64,000 nucleotides of DNA from Picosynechococcus sp. PCC 7002 (GCF_963860125.1 NZ_CAWLFA010000001.1:2604001-2668000), one strand, 5' to 3'. Shown: positions 43,428 through 53,329, counted from the stretch's first letter. Notes: generated by a model from the letters alone, not told the origin. Program-made: numbers and translations.

Positions 43428-44204
43428 ATGACAAGCTTGCCTCCCTTTCAGCGATCGCCTCTTCTGTTACAGGCGTTGACCCACCGCTCCTTTGCCAACG
43501 AACAACCAGAGACAATCCAAGACAATGAGCGCCTGGAATTTTTAGGCGATGCGGTGCTCAAGTTCATCATGGGAAAGCTACTGTACGAGCGTTATCCTGA
43601 CTTTCAAGAAGGGGAACTGAGCCGACTGCGGGCCAGTTTAGAAAATAATCGCCACCAATTGGCTGAATTTGCCCAGGTGTTGGGTCTCGATCAGATCTTG
43701 CGCCTCGGCAAAGGGGCCGAAAAGGAAGGGGCCAGGCAAAACCCAGAAATTTTAAGTAATACCTTTGAGGCGGTCGTCGGGGCTTACTTTTTAGATGCGG
43801 GGATCGAAGCGGCGATCGCCTTTGTCGAAACCTTAGTCATTCCCGTGGCCGATCGCCTCGTGCAACAACCAAGCGATCCCCTCGCCCAAAATTTCAAAGG
43901 CCAATTGCAAGAGTGGGCCCTAGCAAACCACGGTGAAATTCCGAAATACAAAACCCTAAATGAATCCGGGGCCGACCATGCAAAAACTTTTACGGTGGCG
44001 GTTTATCTCCAAGGACAGGAATGGGGCCGGGGTCAAGCGGCCTCGAAGAAGCAAGCCCAAAAAGCCGCAGCCCAGGTTGCTTTACAAAAATTAACCCCTT
44101 CATCAGTGCCCACCGAGCCGTCTCCTAAACCACCTGCAACAGATGATCGTTTTGCCCTCCTCCAAGCCCTTGCCACCCAAATCACCCCGCGCCAATCCCC
44201 TTAA
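43428..44204 (+). CDS. rnc: Ribonuclease III
   Basis: Double-strand-specific endonuclease for rRNA and regulatory RNA processing. 258 residues from ATG 43428. Catalytic signature NERLEFLGD (33-41), with the second acidic site in NTFEAVVGAYFLDAG. The dsRNA-binding domain spans about residues 150-230 (PKYKTLNESGADHAKTFTV, KKQAQKAAAQVAL). The Pro-rich tail is extra. Divergent from ndhH. Confidence 0.95.
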   Translation: MTSLPPFQRSPLLLQALTHRSFANEQPETIQDNERLEFLGDAVLKFIMGKLLYERYPDFQEGELSRLRASLENNRHQLAEFAQVLGLDQILRLGKGAEKEGARQNPEILSNTFEAVVGAYFLDAGIEAAIAFVETLVIPVADRLVQQPSDPLAQNFKGQLQEWALANHGEIPKYKTLNESGADHAKTFTVAVYLQGQEWGRGQAASKKQAQKAAAQVALQKLTPSSVPTEPSPKPPATDDRFALLQALATQITPRQSP

Positions 44205-44332
44205 TTGGGCGAGAAAATGGCTGTGCTTGATCCCCGATGCAGGCTTGGTTTGGTGTCGCTGCGAAAAATTTCGATACAATATAGTGTGATTTACTTTACA
44301 AAACCACACAATTCATTGACGGCGAAACCACT

Positions 44333-46054
44333 GTGACCCAGTATCCTTCCGTTGCCCCCGACCACAAACTTGGTTCTACCACCTTGACCCGCTATGACGC
44401 CAAGGCGATCGCCAAACATTACCGTTGGCGACCCTGGCAATCCCTGTGGCGGGCCTTTACGATCATTTGGTTATTTGGGTGGTTTTCCTTCAAATTGTGG
44501 CTAGATAGTAAACGCGAAGAAGAACCCGAAACCCGCGCCCGTCGCGCCAACGAACTGCGTGAAATTCTGACCCGCTTAGGGCCGACATTTATCAAAGTAG
44601 GGCAAGCCCTTTCAACCCGGCCAGACTTGATTCGTCCCGACTTTCTCGAAGAATTAATCAAGCTCCAAGACCAACTGCCTTCTTTTGATAACGAGATTGC
44701 CTTTGCGATTATTGAAAAAGATCTCGGTCGTCCCGTCGATGACATTTACCAAGAAATTTCCCCCCATCCCGTCGCGGCAGCCAGCCTCGCCCAGGTCTAT
44801 CGGGCACGTTTGTATAGTGGCGAAGAAGTTGCCGTTAAGGTACAACGTCCCAAATTACTCCCGCTGCTGACCCTTGATTTGTACCTGATGCGTTTAGGGG
44901 CAAGCCTGTTTGCCCCCTATCTTCCCCTTAATTTGGGCCATGACTTGACGTTAATTGTTGATGAATTTGGCACCAAGCTTTTTGAAGAAATTGATTACAT
45001 TAACGAAGGTCGCAACGCCGAGAAATTTGCCGCTAATTTTCGCGATGATCCCACTGTTAAAGTCCCTGCCATTTATTGGGAATATACAAGCCATCGCCTC
45101 CTTACCTTAGAGTGGATTCAAGGTTATAAGCTCAACGAATTAGACCGCATCCGTGCCGCTGGCCTAGACCCGAATCGAATCATTGAAATTGGTGTGACCA
45201 CAGGGCTACGGCAATTGTTAGAACATGGGTTTTTCCATGCCGATCCCCACCCTGGTAATTTGTTTGCCACCTTTGATGGACGAATGGCTTACATCGACTT
45301 CGGCATGATGGATCAGTTGGACAACACCACCAAAGAGACCATTGCCAGTTCCGTCGTACAGCTGATCAACCAGGATTATCAAACCCTCGCGAAGGATTTT
45401 GTGGAATTGGGTTTCCTCGCTCCGAAAACAGACATCCGCCCGATTATTCCGGCCTTAGAAAAGGTTTTAGGGAAAGCGGTGGGGGAAAGTGTCGGTGATT
45501 TTAACTTTAAGACGATTACCGATGAATTTTCGGCGCTGATGTATGAATATCCGTTCCGGGTGCCGGCCAAGTTTGCGTTGATTATCCGCTCCCTTGTGAC
45601 CCAGGAGGGATTGGCCCTGAGTCTAAATCCGGATTTCAAGATCGTCGAAATTTCCTATCCTTACGTTTCTCGACGCTTGCTAACTGCCGAAACCCCAGAG
45701 CTACGCCGCAAGCTCTTAGAGGTGCTCTTTAAAGACGGAAAATTCCAATGGCATCGCCTCGAAAATATGTTGGCGATCGCCCAGGCCGATAATCAGTTTG
45801 ATATTTTACCCACGGCCCAAATGGGTTTTCAATATCTAATGTCCGAAGAGGGTGCAGAAATTCGGCGGATGATCCTCCTGGCCTTAACGGAAGACGATCG
45901 CCTCCATACCGAAGAAGTACAACGACTCTGGGCGCTCCTGAAAGACGAATTTCAACCCCAAAAATTACTGGGGGCCGCCTGGTCAAATCTCCGCCAATTT
46001 TCCGGTGAGCGTTTAACGGCTGTTTTGCCGAGTTTCGCCCAATCTCGGTCATAA
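44333..46054 (+). CDS. UbiB/AarF-type (ABC1) atypical kinase
   Basis: 573 residues, GTG start. The family's KxGQ motif is present (FIKVGQALSTRPDLI), as are the Ala-rich loop (PVAAASLAQVYRARL) and Lys in EEVAVKVQRP. The DPHPGN (HADPHPGNLFATFDG) and DFG-like DFGMMDQL loops follow. Such proteins support quinone synthesis. An N-terminal hydrophobic stretch (AFTIIWLFGWFSFKLWL) suggests membrane association. Confidence 0.92.
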   Translation: MTQYPSVAPDHKLGSTTLTRYDAKAIAKHYRWRPWQSLWRAFTIIWLFGWFSFKLWLDSKREEEPETRARRANELREILTRLGPTFIKVGQALSTRPDLIRPDFLEELIKLQDQLPSFDNEIAFAIIEKDLGRPVDDIYQEISPHPVAAASLAQVYRARLYSGEEVAVKVQRPKLLPLLTLDLYLMRLGASLFAPYLPLNLGHDLTLIVDEFGTKLFEEIDYINEGRNAEKFAANFRDDPTVKVPAIYWEYTSHRLLTLEWIQGYKLNELDRIRAAGLDPNRIIEIGVTTGLRQLLEHGFFHADPHPGNLFATFDGRMAYIDFGMMDQLDNTTKETIASSVVQLINQDYQTLAKDFVELGFLAPKTDIRPIIPALEKVLGKAVGESVGDFNFKTITDEFSALMYEYPFRVPAKFALIIRSLVTQEGLALSLNPDFKIVEISYPYVSRRLLTAETPELRRKLLEVLFKDGKFQWHRLENMLAIAQADNQFDILPTAQMGFQYLMSEEGAEIRRMILLALTEDDRLHTEEVQRLWALLKDEFQPQKLLGAAWSNLRQFSGERLTAVLPSFAQSRS

Positions 46055-46089
46055 TGAAGGCTAGTTAATAAAGTTTTGTTAAAAAATCC

Positions 46090-46479
46090 ATGGAAGAATA
46101 TTATTACTATTACATTCCCCAGCCGCCGTTTTTGTTGGTAGGCCTTGGCTTGTTTATTGCCCTAACTAGCGGCTTTGCGTTCCAGAGTACCCTGAAGCTC
46201 AAAGCACGGGGGATTGTTGCCAATAACGACGATATTCACAAACAGTTATCCACCATTGATTTACAACTGCCTCTCTTTGGCATTGGTATGGGCATGAGTA
46301 TTTTTCTCGCCAGTGGTTTAGAAGTCTTTTTTATCCCCGCTTGGTTTGCCTACAGCTTGTCTTTACCTTTAACTATCGGCACTGTGGGTCTTTTATGGAA
46401 ACAATTGGAGCGAGTCTTTGCCATTCTCCGGGAAGGTGGATCAAAAGCCTTAGAAGTTGATTCTTTCAATATTTTTTAA
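46090..46479 (+). CDS. Small membrane protein of unknown function
   Basis: 129 residues, starting MEEYYYYYIPQPPFLLVG with five consecutive Tyr. About three hydrophobic segments (residues 15-32, 55-76, 84-103) and a soluble LERVFAILREGGSKALEVD tail. Not recognised. It begins 36 bases after the UbiB-like gene, so cotranscription is likely. Confidence 0.5.
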   Translation: MEEYYYYYIPQPPFLLVGLGLFIALTSGFAFQSTLKLKARGIVANNDDIHKQLSTIDLQLPLFGIGMGMSIFLASGLEVFFIPAWFAYSLSLPLTIGTVGLLWKQLERVFAILREGGSKALEVDSFNIF

Positions 46480-46528
46480 GGCCAATTTAGCCGCCCAACA
46501 CAACCGAATTATCGCGCAATCGCCTCCT

Positions 46529-48097
46529 TTAGTCCGGGAAAAAATGCACCAGGTTAAATCCTGAGGCCCGTCCCAGCAGTTCAAAGGGAGGCAATGCTTC
46601 TTTTAGGGCCGGTTGTTCTGTCAACAAATCTTGGTGAATGAGCCAATATTGCTCGCCAACGGGCGCTTCGAGGGGCTGGGGACGCACAGGGCGATCGCCA
46701 TAGAAATCTAAGCTGGGCCGACTGTAATCAAAGGTGGTAAAAATAATCGCATCGGCTGGGGTCTCTGCCCGAATGATGGCGGCAATGGGTTTGACCGGAA
46801 AAGCTTCGTTAATTTCCCAAACCCAAGCCTGGGAGCAAAACAGCAGAGCCAAACCGCAATACATTCCTCCCACCAAAATATAAAGAGCCTGGGGCCGGGG
46901 CCAAAGCCAGGTAGTCACGGCAAACATCCCCCCTAGGGTCAGGGCCATCAAAATTAAGGGAACCTGGGGATCTGTGAAGTAGAGATAAATACCTCCCCCC
47001 AAAGCGGCGATCGCCAACAACCCAAATAGCCCCCGCAGAAACATCGCCTTGCGTGGTGGTGCATCCCAGAGTTTCGCTAAGTAATGTCCCAGCGCAAGGG
47101 CCAAAAACGGGTAAATCGGCATCACATACCAGGGCAATTTTGTCCCCATCGCAGAAATTAAACCCAGATAAAAGATGCTGCCCGTCAAAATTAATCTGCT
47201 GCTAGAAGTTTGGCGGATCTGCCAAAGGTATTGATAACTTTGGGGTAGAAAAAATAACCAAGGGGCCGTGTATTTGGCTATTTCTAATAAATAAAACCAG
47301 GGGGGCTCTTGGTGACTTTCAACGGTACTGGCGACCCGGTCAAACCCTTGGTTGAAAAAATGCACCTGAATAAAAGTCGCACCATAATGCTGAATTTGCG
47401 CCCCATACCAGAGAAGCACCGGGCAAGCGCCGAGACCCAACCCCAGCCAAATATAGAGATTTTTAAAAATAAACCAGCGGCGATCCCAAATCACAAACAA
47501 CAGGGCGATCGCCCCCAGGGGAAGCATTAATAACCCCTTGACAAAGGCAATGATGCCCAAGCCCAGACCGAAGCCCAGTCCCCAGATGGGGGATTTTTGC
47601 GCCTTGAGTAAACACCAGAGACTGAAGATGAGGGCCGTTAAAACCAGACCATCAAGCATCAGCAGACGACCATGGCGTACCACAGGTAAGAGGGTGAGAT
47701 AGACCAAGACACTCCACAGGGCAGGCGATCGCCCCTGGAATAATTGCCGTCCGAGGCAGTAGAGGAGAGGCACTCCCAGAGCACTTCCTACAGCCCCTGG
47801 TAAGCGACTTGTCCATTCATTCACGCCACCGAGGGTATAGCTACTGGCCACGAGCCAATCCATTAAGGGGGGTTTCAGCAGGTAAGGATCGCCGAATTGG
47901 GTGGGATGCAACCAGTTGCCAGTACGGAAAATTTCCCGCGCCACCAGTGCCCTGGTGCCTTCATCCCAATCCCGGAGGGGCATATTTCCCAGATTCAGAC
48001 AAAACAAAAAAAGGGCCGCTAGACTTAAACCTAAGATAATTTGGCGATCGCCAAGGGTTTGGCCCCAATCTTCCCACCGACGCTTGCTGTGGCTCAT
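46529..48097 (-). CDS. GT39/ArnT-like membrane glycosyltransferase
   Basis: 522 residues with about twelve membrane helices. RDWDEGTRALVAREI near residue 45 holds the Asp/Glu pair typical of the PMT/ArnT family that uses lipid-linked sugar donors. HYLAKLWDAPP and the C-terminal soluble domain (RPSLDFYGDRPVRPQPLE) also fit. The acceptor is unknown. It starts inside topA (four-base ATGA overlap), so the two are translationally coupled. Confidence 0.83.
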   Translation of the reverse strand: MSHSKRRWEDWGQTLGDRQIILGLSLAALFLFCLNLGNMPLRDWDEGTRALVAREIFRTGNWLHPTQFGDPYLLKPPLMDWLVASSYTLGGVNEWTSRLPGAVGSALGVPLLYCLGRQLFQGRSPALWSVLVYLTLLPVVRHGRLLMLDGLVLTALIFSLWCLLKAQKSPIWGLGFGLGLGIIAFVKGLLMLPLGAIALLFVIWDRRWFIFKNLYIWLGLGLGACPVLLWYGAQIQHYGATFIQVHFFNQGFDRVASTVESHQEPPWFYLLEIAKYTAPWLFFLPQSYQYLWQIRQTSSSRLILTGSIFYLGLISAMGTKLPWYVMPIYPFLALALGHYLAKLWDAPPRKAMFLRGLFGLLAIAALGGGIYLYFTDPQVPLILMALTLGGMFAVTTWLWPRPQALYILVGGMYCGLALLFCSQAWVWEINEAFPVKPIAAIIRAETPADAIIFTTFDYSRPSLDFYGDRPVRPQPLEAPVGEQYWLIHQDLLTEQPALKEALPPFELLGRASGFNLVHFFPD

Positions 48098-50736
48098 GAA
48101 GAAGTTTTTGTTTTACGGCTGGTGGTTTTTTTTGCTGTTGTTTTTTTCGTCGTCGTTTTCTTTTTTGTCGTCGAACGTTTCTTGGTTGCTTTGCTACCCG
48201 CTTTTTCGGCGATTAGTTCGAGGGCCTTTTCGAGGGTAATTGTTTCTACGGTTTCTCCTTCTGGCAAACCTGCATTCACTTTTAGGTGATTCACGTAGAT
48301 ACCATAGGGGCCTTCATAAACATTGACTGGTTCGTTATCCGCGGGATGTTTCCCCAGTTCCTTCAGGGGCGTCTTTGTTTTGCCCCGACCACGGGAACGC
48401 TTTGGTTGCGCTAATAGTTCCATGGCCCGTTCAAAATCGATCGTAAAAAGATTGTCTTCTTTTTTAAGAGACCGGTAATCTTTGCCTTCTTTCCCTTGGT
48501 CATGGACAACATAGGGGCCGAAGCGACCGAGACCCACTTTAACGGGTTTGTTGGTTTCGGGATGTTCTCCCAATAGGCGCGGCAACGCTAACAGATCCAC
48601 AGCCATCTGTAGGGTGAGCTCTTCTGGTTTAACGGTTTTGGGGAGGGAAGCACGCTTGGGCTTTTTCTTCTCTTCGGTGACTTCGCCCAGTTGAACGTAG
48701 GGGCCATAGCTACCCACAAGTAAATAGATGGGATCGCCTGTTTCAGGGTGCGTCCCCAATTGCTCGGGGCCTTCGGTTTTTTGTTTGAGAATTGTCTCAA
48801 CCTGCTCCGGATCGAGGTCAGCGGGGGTTAAATCAGCGGGCAGGGAAGCGGTAATTGTTTCTTCGCCGTTAGCAGCTTCAATGTAGGGGCCAAAGCGACC
48901 AATTTTGACTTTCACGGGGAGGTTTTCGATGGCGATCGCCTTCGCGGTGGCCGGATCAATATTTTCCTCGCGCACTTTTACTTGGGTACCCAGGCCATCA
49001 TCTCCGAGGTAGAAATTTTTTAGATAGGGCAACCATTGGGCTTTGCCGGTGGCAATCTCATCGAGGGTCTGCTCCATTTGGGAGGTGAAATCTGTATCCA
49101 CCAGATTGGGGAAATGTTCCTCCAGAAGGGCCGTCACCGCAAAGGCCGTAAAGGTGGGAGTTAAGGCTTTATCGCGAATTTGCACATAACCGCGATCAAC
49201 GATGGTGCCGATAATTGTGGCGTAGGTGCTGGGGCGACCAATGCCTTTGCTTTCAAGGGCTTTGACCAAACTGGCCTCGGTATAACGGGCCGGGGGTTGA
49301 GTATTGTGATCGACTTCTTCTAATTTTTTGCAGGTGGGCTGGTCTCCTTCCTTGAGATCGGGGAGCACCACTTCTTGGTTTTCGAGGGCAGCATCGGGAT
49401 CATCAGAGCCTTCCACATAGGCCCGGAAAAAACCTGGAAAATCAATGCGTTTACCAGCAGAGCGGAACTCAGCATCATCGACTTTGAGAATGACCGACAG
49501 TTGAGTGAGACGAGCATCGGCCATCTGACAGGCAACAGTGCGTTTCCAAATAAGGTCATAAAGGGCTAACTCTCGACCACTGAGGCCGGTTTCCTGGGGC
49601 GTGCGAAAGGTATTGCCCGCAGGCCGGATCGCTTCGTGGGCTTCCTGGGCACCTTTACTTTTCGTTTTATATTGGCGCACCTTGGGACTGAGATATTCTG
49701 TGCCGTATTTTTCTGCAACGCAACTACGGGCTGCGGCGATCGCCTGTTCCGAGAGGTGCACCGAGTCCGTCCGCATGTAGGTGATATAGCCCTCTTCGTA
49801 GAGCTTCTGGGCAGTGCGCATGGTATCCCGCGCCGAAATACCGAGTTTGCGGTTCGCTTCCTGTTGCAGAGTGGAAGTGGTAAAGGGGGGCGAGGGGCGG
49901 CGGGTGCTCGGTTTTTCCTCGGTTTTGCTCACCGTCCAAGGTTGATCTTTTAGGCGATCCTTGAGGGCGATCGCCTCTGCTTGGGAGAGAACGACAACTT
50001 TTTTACCCTTGCTGAGTTTCCCCGTGGCCGCATCAAAGTCACTCCCAGACGCTAATTTCTTGCCACCGAGGGTGATCAGCTTGGCCTCAAATTTTGATTT
50101 CTTCTGGAGTAATTCTGCCTTGAGGTCCCAATAGTTAGCCGATTGAAAGGCCTGCCGTTCCCGTTCCCGTTGCACCAACAAGCGTACAGACACCGATTGT
50201 ACCCGTCCCGCCGAGAGACCCTTGGCAATTTTGCGCCAGAGTAAAGGCGAGAGAGTGTAGCCCACTAAACGGTCTAAAATCCGGCGGGTTTCCTGGGCAT
50301 GGACGAGGTTTTCGTCAATTTCCCGGCAATTGGTTAAAGCTTTTTGGATCGCCTCTTGGGTAATCTCATGGAAGACCATCCGTTTAATCGGCACCTTGGG
50401 CTTGAGCACTTCGAGCAAATGCCAGCTAATACTTTCCCCTTCGCGGTCTTCGTCCGTCGCCAGGATTAACTCATCGGCTTCTTTGAGGGCTTGCTTGAGT
50501 TCGGTGACAACTTTCTTCTTTTTCTTCGGCACGATGTAGAGGGGCGCGAAGTTATTTTCCACATTGACCCCAAGCTGAGACCAGGGCTGCCCTTTTTGTT
50601 CCTTAGGGATTTCCTCGGCAGAGGAGGGCAAATCGCGGATATGGCCCATGGATGCCGTCACATGATATCCCTTCGGTAGATAGTTCCGAATGGTACGGGC
50701 TTTGGTCGGGGATTCAACGATGACAAGGGTAGACAT
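48094..50736 (-). CDS. topA: DNA topoisomerase I
   Basis: 880 residues. Toprim opens LVIVESPTKARTIRNYL, with DREGESISWHL; active-site Tyr320 lies in EGYITYMRTDSVHLS. Cyanobacterial TopA has C-terminal repeats rather than zinc fingers; here three to four copies of GRFGPYV / GSYGPYV / GPYGIYVNH repeats are seen. The last 30 residues are a Lys/Thr-rich tail (TTKKTTAKKTTSRKTK) likely binding DNA non-specifically. It overlaps the glycosyltransferase start downstream. Confidence 0.97.
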   Translation of the reverse strand: MSTLVIVESPTKARTIRNYLPKGYHVTASMGHIRDLPSSAEEIPKEQKGQPWSQLGVNVENNFAPLYIVPKKKKKVVTELKQALKEADELILATDEDREGESISWHLLEVLKPKVPIKRMVFHEITQEAIQKALTNCREIDENLVHAQETRRILDRLVGYTLSPLLWRKIAKGLSAGRVQSVSVRLLVQRERERQAFQSANYWDLKAELLQKKSKFEAKLITLGGKKLASGSDFDAATGKLSKGKKVVVLSQAEAIALKDRLKDQPWTVSKTEEKPSTRRPSPPFTTSTLQQEANRKLGISARDTMRTAQKLYEEGYITYMRTDSVHLSEQAIAAARSCVAEKYGTEYLSPKVRQYKTKSKGAQEAHEAIRPAGNTFRTPQETGLSGRELALYDLIWKRTVACQMADARLTQLSVILKVDDAEFRSAGKRIDFPGFFRAYVEGSDDPDAALENQEVVLPDLKEGDQPTCKKLEEVDHNTQPPARYTEASLVKALESKGIGRPSTYATIIGTIVDRGYVQIRDKALTPTFTAFAVTALLEEHFPNLVDTDFTSQMEQTLDEIATGKAQWLPYLKNFYLGDDGLGTQVKVREENIDPATAKAIAIENLPVKVKIGRFGPYIEAANGEETITASLPADLTPADLDPEQVETILKQKTEGPEQLGTHPETGDPIYLLVGSYGPYVQLGEVTEEKKKPKRASLPKTVKPEELTLQMAVDLLALPRLLGEHPETNKPVKVGLGRFGPYVVHDQGKEGKDYRSLKKEDNLFTIDFERAMELLAQPKRSRGRGKTKTPLKELGKHPADNEPVNVYEGPYGIYVNHLKVNAGLPEGETVETITLEKALELIAEKAGSKATKKRSTTKKKTTTKKTTAKKTTSRKTKTSS

Positions 50737-51170
50737 GGGCTGTCAAAAAAGTGAGGGTTTAGGTGTTTAGGCTTCTGATATACCTTACATATCTAATCAA
50801 TGGCCCATAAGCCCCTGTTTCGTCAAGGATTAAATTTTTCTAAGTCTCCGGGATAGAACCGGGAATTCAGGCGTTTACCCTGTTTTTAAGGTTTTGTTGC
50901 ACGGCAACGGGTTGAAATCCCCGTCCCTTGGGGCGTACCATGGGTTGATACATCTTGACCACTGCATCCCGCAGCGCAAACTTAAGCCCAGCGGGTCGTG
51001 TCGCAAGAAAAAGTATTGGGTCTGGGGAACCCGGACGCCTGCCTGTGGAGGCAATGTAAGACCAAAAGAACGACTGAGATCTAGAGGCCATTGCTGTCGA
51101 ATCAGGAAACTCTGCCCGTTTGTGGTGGGGTAGTTCACTGGAAGTTGGTTCACTAAGCCGAAGAGCAAAG
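50737..51170. other. Gene-free stretch with probable insertion-sequence remnant
   Basis: About 430 bases between divergent topA and ndhB. The portion 50896-50933 holds two adjacent hairpins (GTTGC-ACG-GCAAC, then CCCC-GTCCCTT-GGGG) joined by GGGTTGAAAT. The portion 51020-51133 reads, on the plus strand, as a Cys-rich frame ending CCRIRKLCPF..., reminiscent of a TnpB-like end. The pattern suggests a decayed IS200/IS605-type element. No gene is called. Confidence 0.3.
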
Positions 51171-52751
51171 ATGGATTTTTCAAGCACTGTGGCAAGCCAG
51201 TTGTACACTGGGGCAATTCTGCCGGAAAGTATCGTTATTTTGACCCTCATCGTTGTCTTGGTGGGGGATTTAATTGTCGGACGCGCCCGTTCGGGTTGGA
51301 TTCCCTACGCGGCGATCGCCGGACTGTTGGGGTCAGTATTCGCCTTGTACCTCGGTTGGGATAATCCCCATCCCGTTGCCTTTTTGGGGGCATTTAACAG
51401 CGATAACCTCAGTATTTTATTCCGGGGCATCATTGTCCTGTCTACGGCCTTCACGATCATGATGTCGGTGCGCTATGTGGAACGTTCCGGCACCGCCCTC
51501 TCTGAATTTATCTGCATCTTGCTCACGGCCACCCTGGGGGGGATGTTCCTCTCTGGGGCGAATGAGTTGGTGATGATTTTTGTCTCCCTCGAAATGCTTA
51601 GTATCTCGTCTTATCTACTGACGGGCTACATGAAGCGAGACCCCCGTTCCAATGAGGCCGCCCTCAAGTATTTGTTAATTGGGGCCGCGAGTTCGGCGAT
51701 TTTCCTCTACGGTGTGTCTTTGCTCTATGGCCTATCGGGTGGCAAGACAATTCTCAGTGAGATTGCCCTTGGATTTACGGATCCCCAGGGGGGCCAGTCC
51801 CTGGCGTTGGCGATCGCCCTGGTCTTTGCGATCGCCGGGATCGCCTTCAAGATTTCCGCTGTGCCCTTCCACCAATGGACCCCTGACGTTTACGAAGGTT
51901 CGCCTACCCCCGTTGTTGCGTTTCTCTCGGTGGGTTCTAAGGCCGCTGGTTTCGCCCTGGCGATCCGTTTGTTGGTAACGGTCTTTAACCCCGTGAGCGA
52001 AGAATGGCACTTCATTTTCACAGCTTTGGCAATCCTCAGTATGGTCTTGGGGAACGTGGTGGCTCTGGCGCAAACCAGCATGAAGCGGATGTTGGCCTAT
52101 TCTTCCATTGCCCAGGCGGGTTTTGTGATGATTGGCCTCGTTGCGGGGACTGATGCGGGCTATTCCAGCGTAATTTTCTATCTGCTGGTGTATTTGTTCA
52201 TGAACCTCGGTGCATTTACCTGTGTGATTCTTTTCTCTCTCCGGACGGGCACAGACCAAATCGCGGAGTACGCAGGACTTTACCAAAAAGATCCGTTACT
52301 AACCCTCGGCCTTAGTGTTTGCCTACTCTCCCTTGGGGGCATTCCGCCATTAGCTGGGTTCTTCGGGAAAATTTATCTGTTCTGGGCTGGCTGGCAAGCG
52401 GGCCTCTATGGCTTAGTGCTGCTGGGTTTGATCACCAGTGTAATTTCAATCTACTACTACATCCGTGTGATCAAGATGATGGTGGTCAAGGAACCCCAGG
52501 AAATGTCTGATTCTGTGCGCAATTATCCAGCGGTCACTTGGACGGCTGTGGGGATGAAACCTTTACAAGTGGGTCTGGTACTGTCGGTGATTATCACGTC
52601 TTTGGCGGGAATTCTCTCGAATCCGTTGTTTGTGATTGCGGATCAATCTGTCACCAGTACACCGATGTTGCAGGTGGCAAATCATCCCACAGAACAGGTC
52701 GTTGCCCAAGTAGACAGCGAGCTGGTTGGAGTGGCGATCGCCGATCACTAA
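51171..52751 (+). CDS. ndhB: NAD(P)H-quinone oxidoreductase subunit 2
   Basis: Proton-pumping membrane subunit of NDH-1 (NuoN/ND2 homologue), essential for cyclic electron flow and CO2 uptake. 526 residues from ATG 51171 (MDFSSTVASQLYTGAILPES), about 14 helices. FEISAVPFHQWTPDVYEG-type FKISAVPFHQWTPDVY with the conserved Lys, and SSIAQAGFVMIGL, are as expected. The frame could be extended 51 bases upstream, but the family start is at this ATG. Confidence 0.97.
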   Translation: MDFSSTVASQLYTGAILPESIVILTLIVVLVGDLIVGRARSGWIPYAAIAGLLGSVFALYLGWDNPHPVAFLGAFNSDNLSILFRGIIVLSTAFTIMMSVRYVERSGTALSEFICILLTATLGGMFLSGANELVMIFVSLEMLSISSYLLTGYMKRDPRSNEAALKYLLIGAASSAIFLYGVSLLYGLSGGKTILSEIALGFTDPQGGQSLALAIALVFAIAGIAFKISAVPFHQWTPDVYEGSPTPVVAFLSVGSKAAGFALAIRLLVTVFNPVSEEWHFIFTALAILSMVLGNVVALAQTSMKRMLAYSSIAQAGFVMIGLVAGTDAGYSSVIFYLLVYLFMNLGAFTCVILFSLRTGTDQIAEYAGLYQKDPLLTLGLSVCLLSLGGIPPLAGFFGKIYLFWAGWQAGLYGLVLLGLITSVISIYYYIRVIKMMVVKEPQEMSDSVRNYPAVTWTAVGMKPLQVGLVLSVIITSLAGILSNPLFVIADQSVTSTPMLQVANHPTEQVVAQVDSELVGVAIADH

Positions 52752-52787
52752 GCAACGGTAAAACAATATTTTCAGTTCAAGATGATG

Positions 52788-52816
52788 ACCCTCTGCCGCA
52801 ATTGGTAGGGGGTTTT
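52788..52816 (+). terminator. Rho-independent terminator after ndhB
   Basis: Ten-pair stem ACCCTCTGCC / GGTAGGGGGT (two wobbles), six-base loop, followed by TTT. T-run is short, so termination may be partial. Confidence 0.7.
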
Positions 52817-52853
52817 GATTAGCATGGGAGCAGAGTTCGACTGAGCAAACGAC

Positions 52854-53228
52854 ATGACCCGTACAGTGTTGATCTGTTGTCACCATACCTGTCCAAAACA
52901 GGGTTCAACGGCGATTTTGGCCGCCTTCCAAGCCCAAGCTCCGGCGGATGTTGAAGTGCGACAGGCTGGTTGTTTTGGGGAATGTGGCAATGGCCCCCTG
53001 GTACGCGTGCTGCCCGATGAAGTGTGGTATGCCCATGTGCAACAAGCCGATATTCCAGCAATTGTTAAACAGCATTTGCGCCAAAACCGACCCGTCAAAC
53101 AGAAGCTCTATGGCAAATTTCACCAACCCAATCACGGGGCGATCGCCGCTCTCTTTTTATTTTTTTCCTTTTTCGGCTTTCTGATCGGGCTATGTTGGCT
53201 CTTGGCTAGTCACACGGAAGTCTTTTGA
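52854..53228 (+). CDS. Membrane-anchored [2Fe-2S] ferredoxin-like protein
   Basis: 124 residues. Cys8/9 and Cys13 (VLICCHHTCPKQGS) and Cys40, Cys44 (QAGCFGECGNGPLVRVLPDE) form the thioredoxin-fold [2Fe-2S] signature, as in the soluble protein at 27.1 kb. A C-terminal helix (AALFLFFSFFGFLIGLCWLL, residues about 98-117) would anchor it in a membrane. Such anchored variants are less common. It follows ndhB by 100 bases behind a terminator, but a functional link to the NDH-1 complex is inference only. Confidence 0.75.
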   Translation: MTRTVLICCHHTCPKQGSTAILAAFQAQAPADVEVRQAGCFGECGNGPLVRVLPDEVWYAHVQQADIPAIVKQHLRQNRPVKQKLYGKFHQPNHGAIAALFLFFSFFGFLIGLCWLLASHTEVF

Positions 53229-53329
53229 AAATCATGAAAATAAGCTGGCCGCCAGTGATGTTTACGCGCCAGAACTCGCTAAGATGAGGGGCGATCGCCT
53301 TTTATTCCCGTTCAACCGCTCTAAAAACT

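Noticed and set aside
50867..51250. 127-residue minus-strand frame overlapping the ndhB start
   Set aside because: Runs into ndhB coding sequence, composition looks random, and no transposase motif could be identified.
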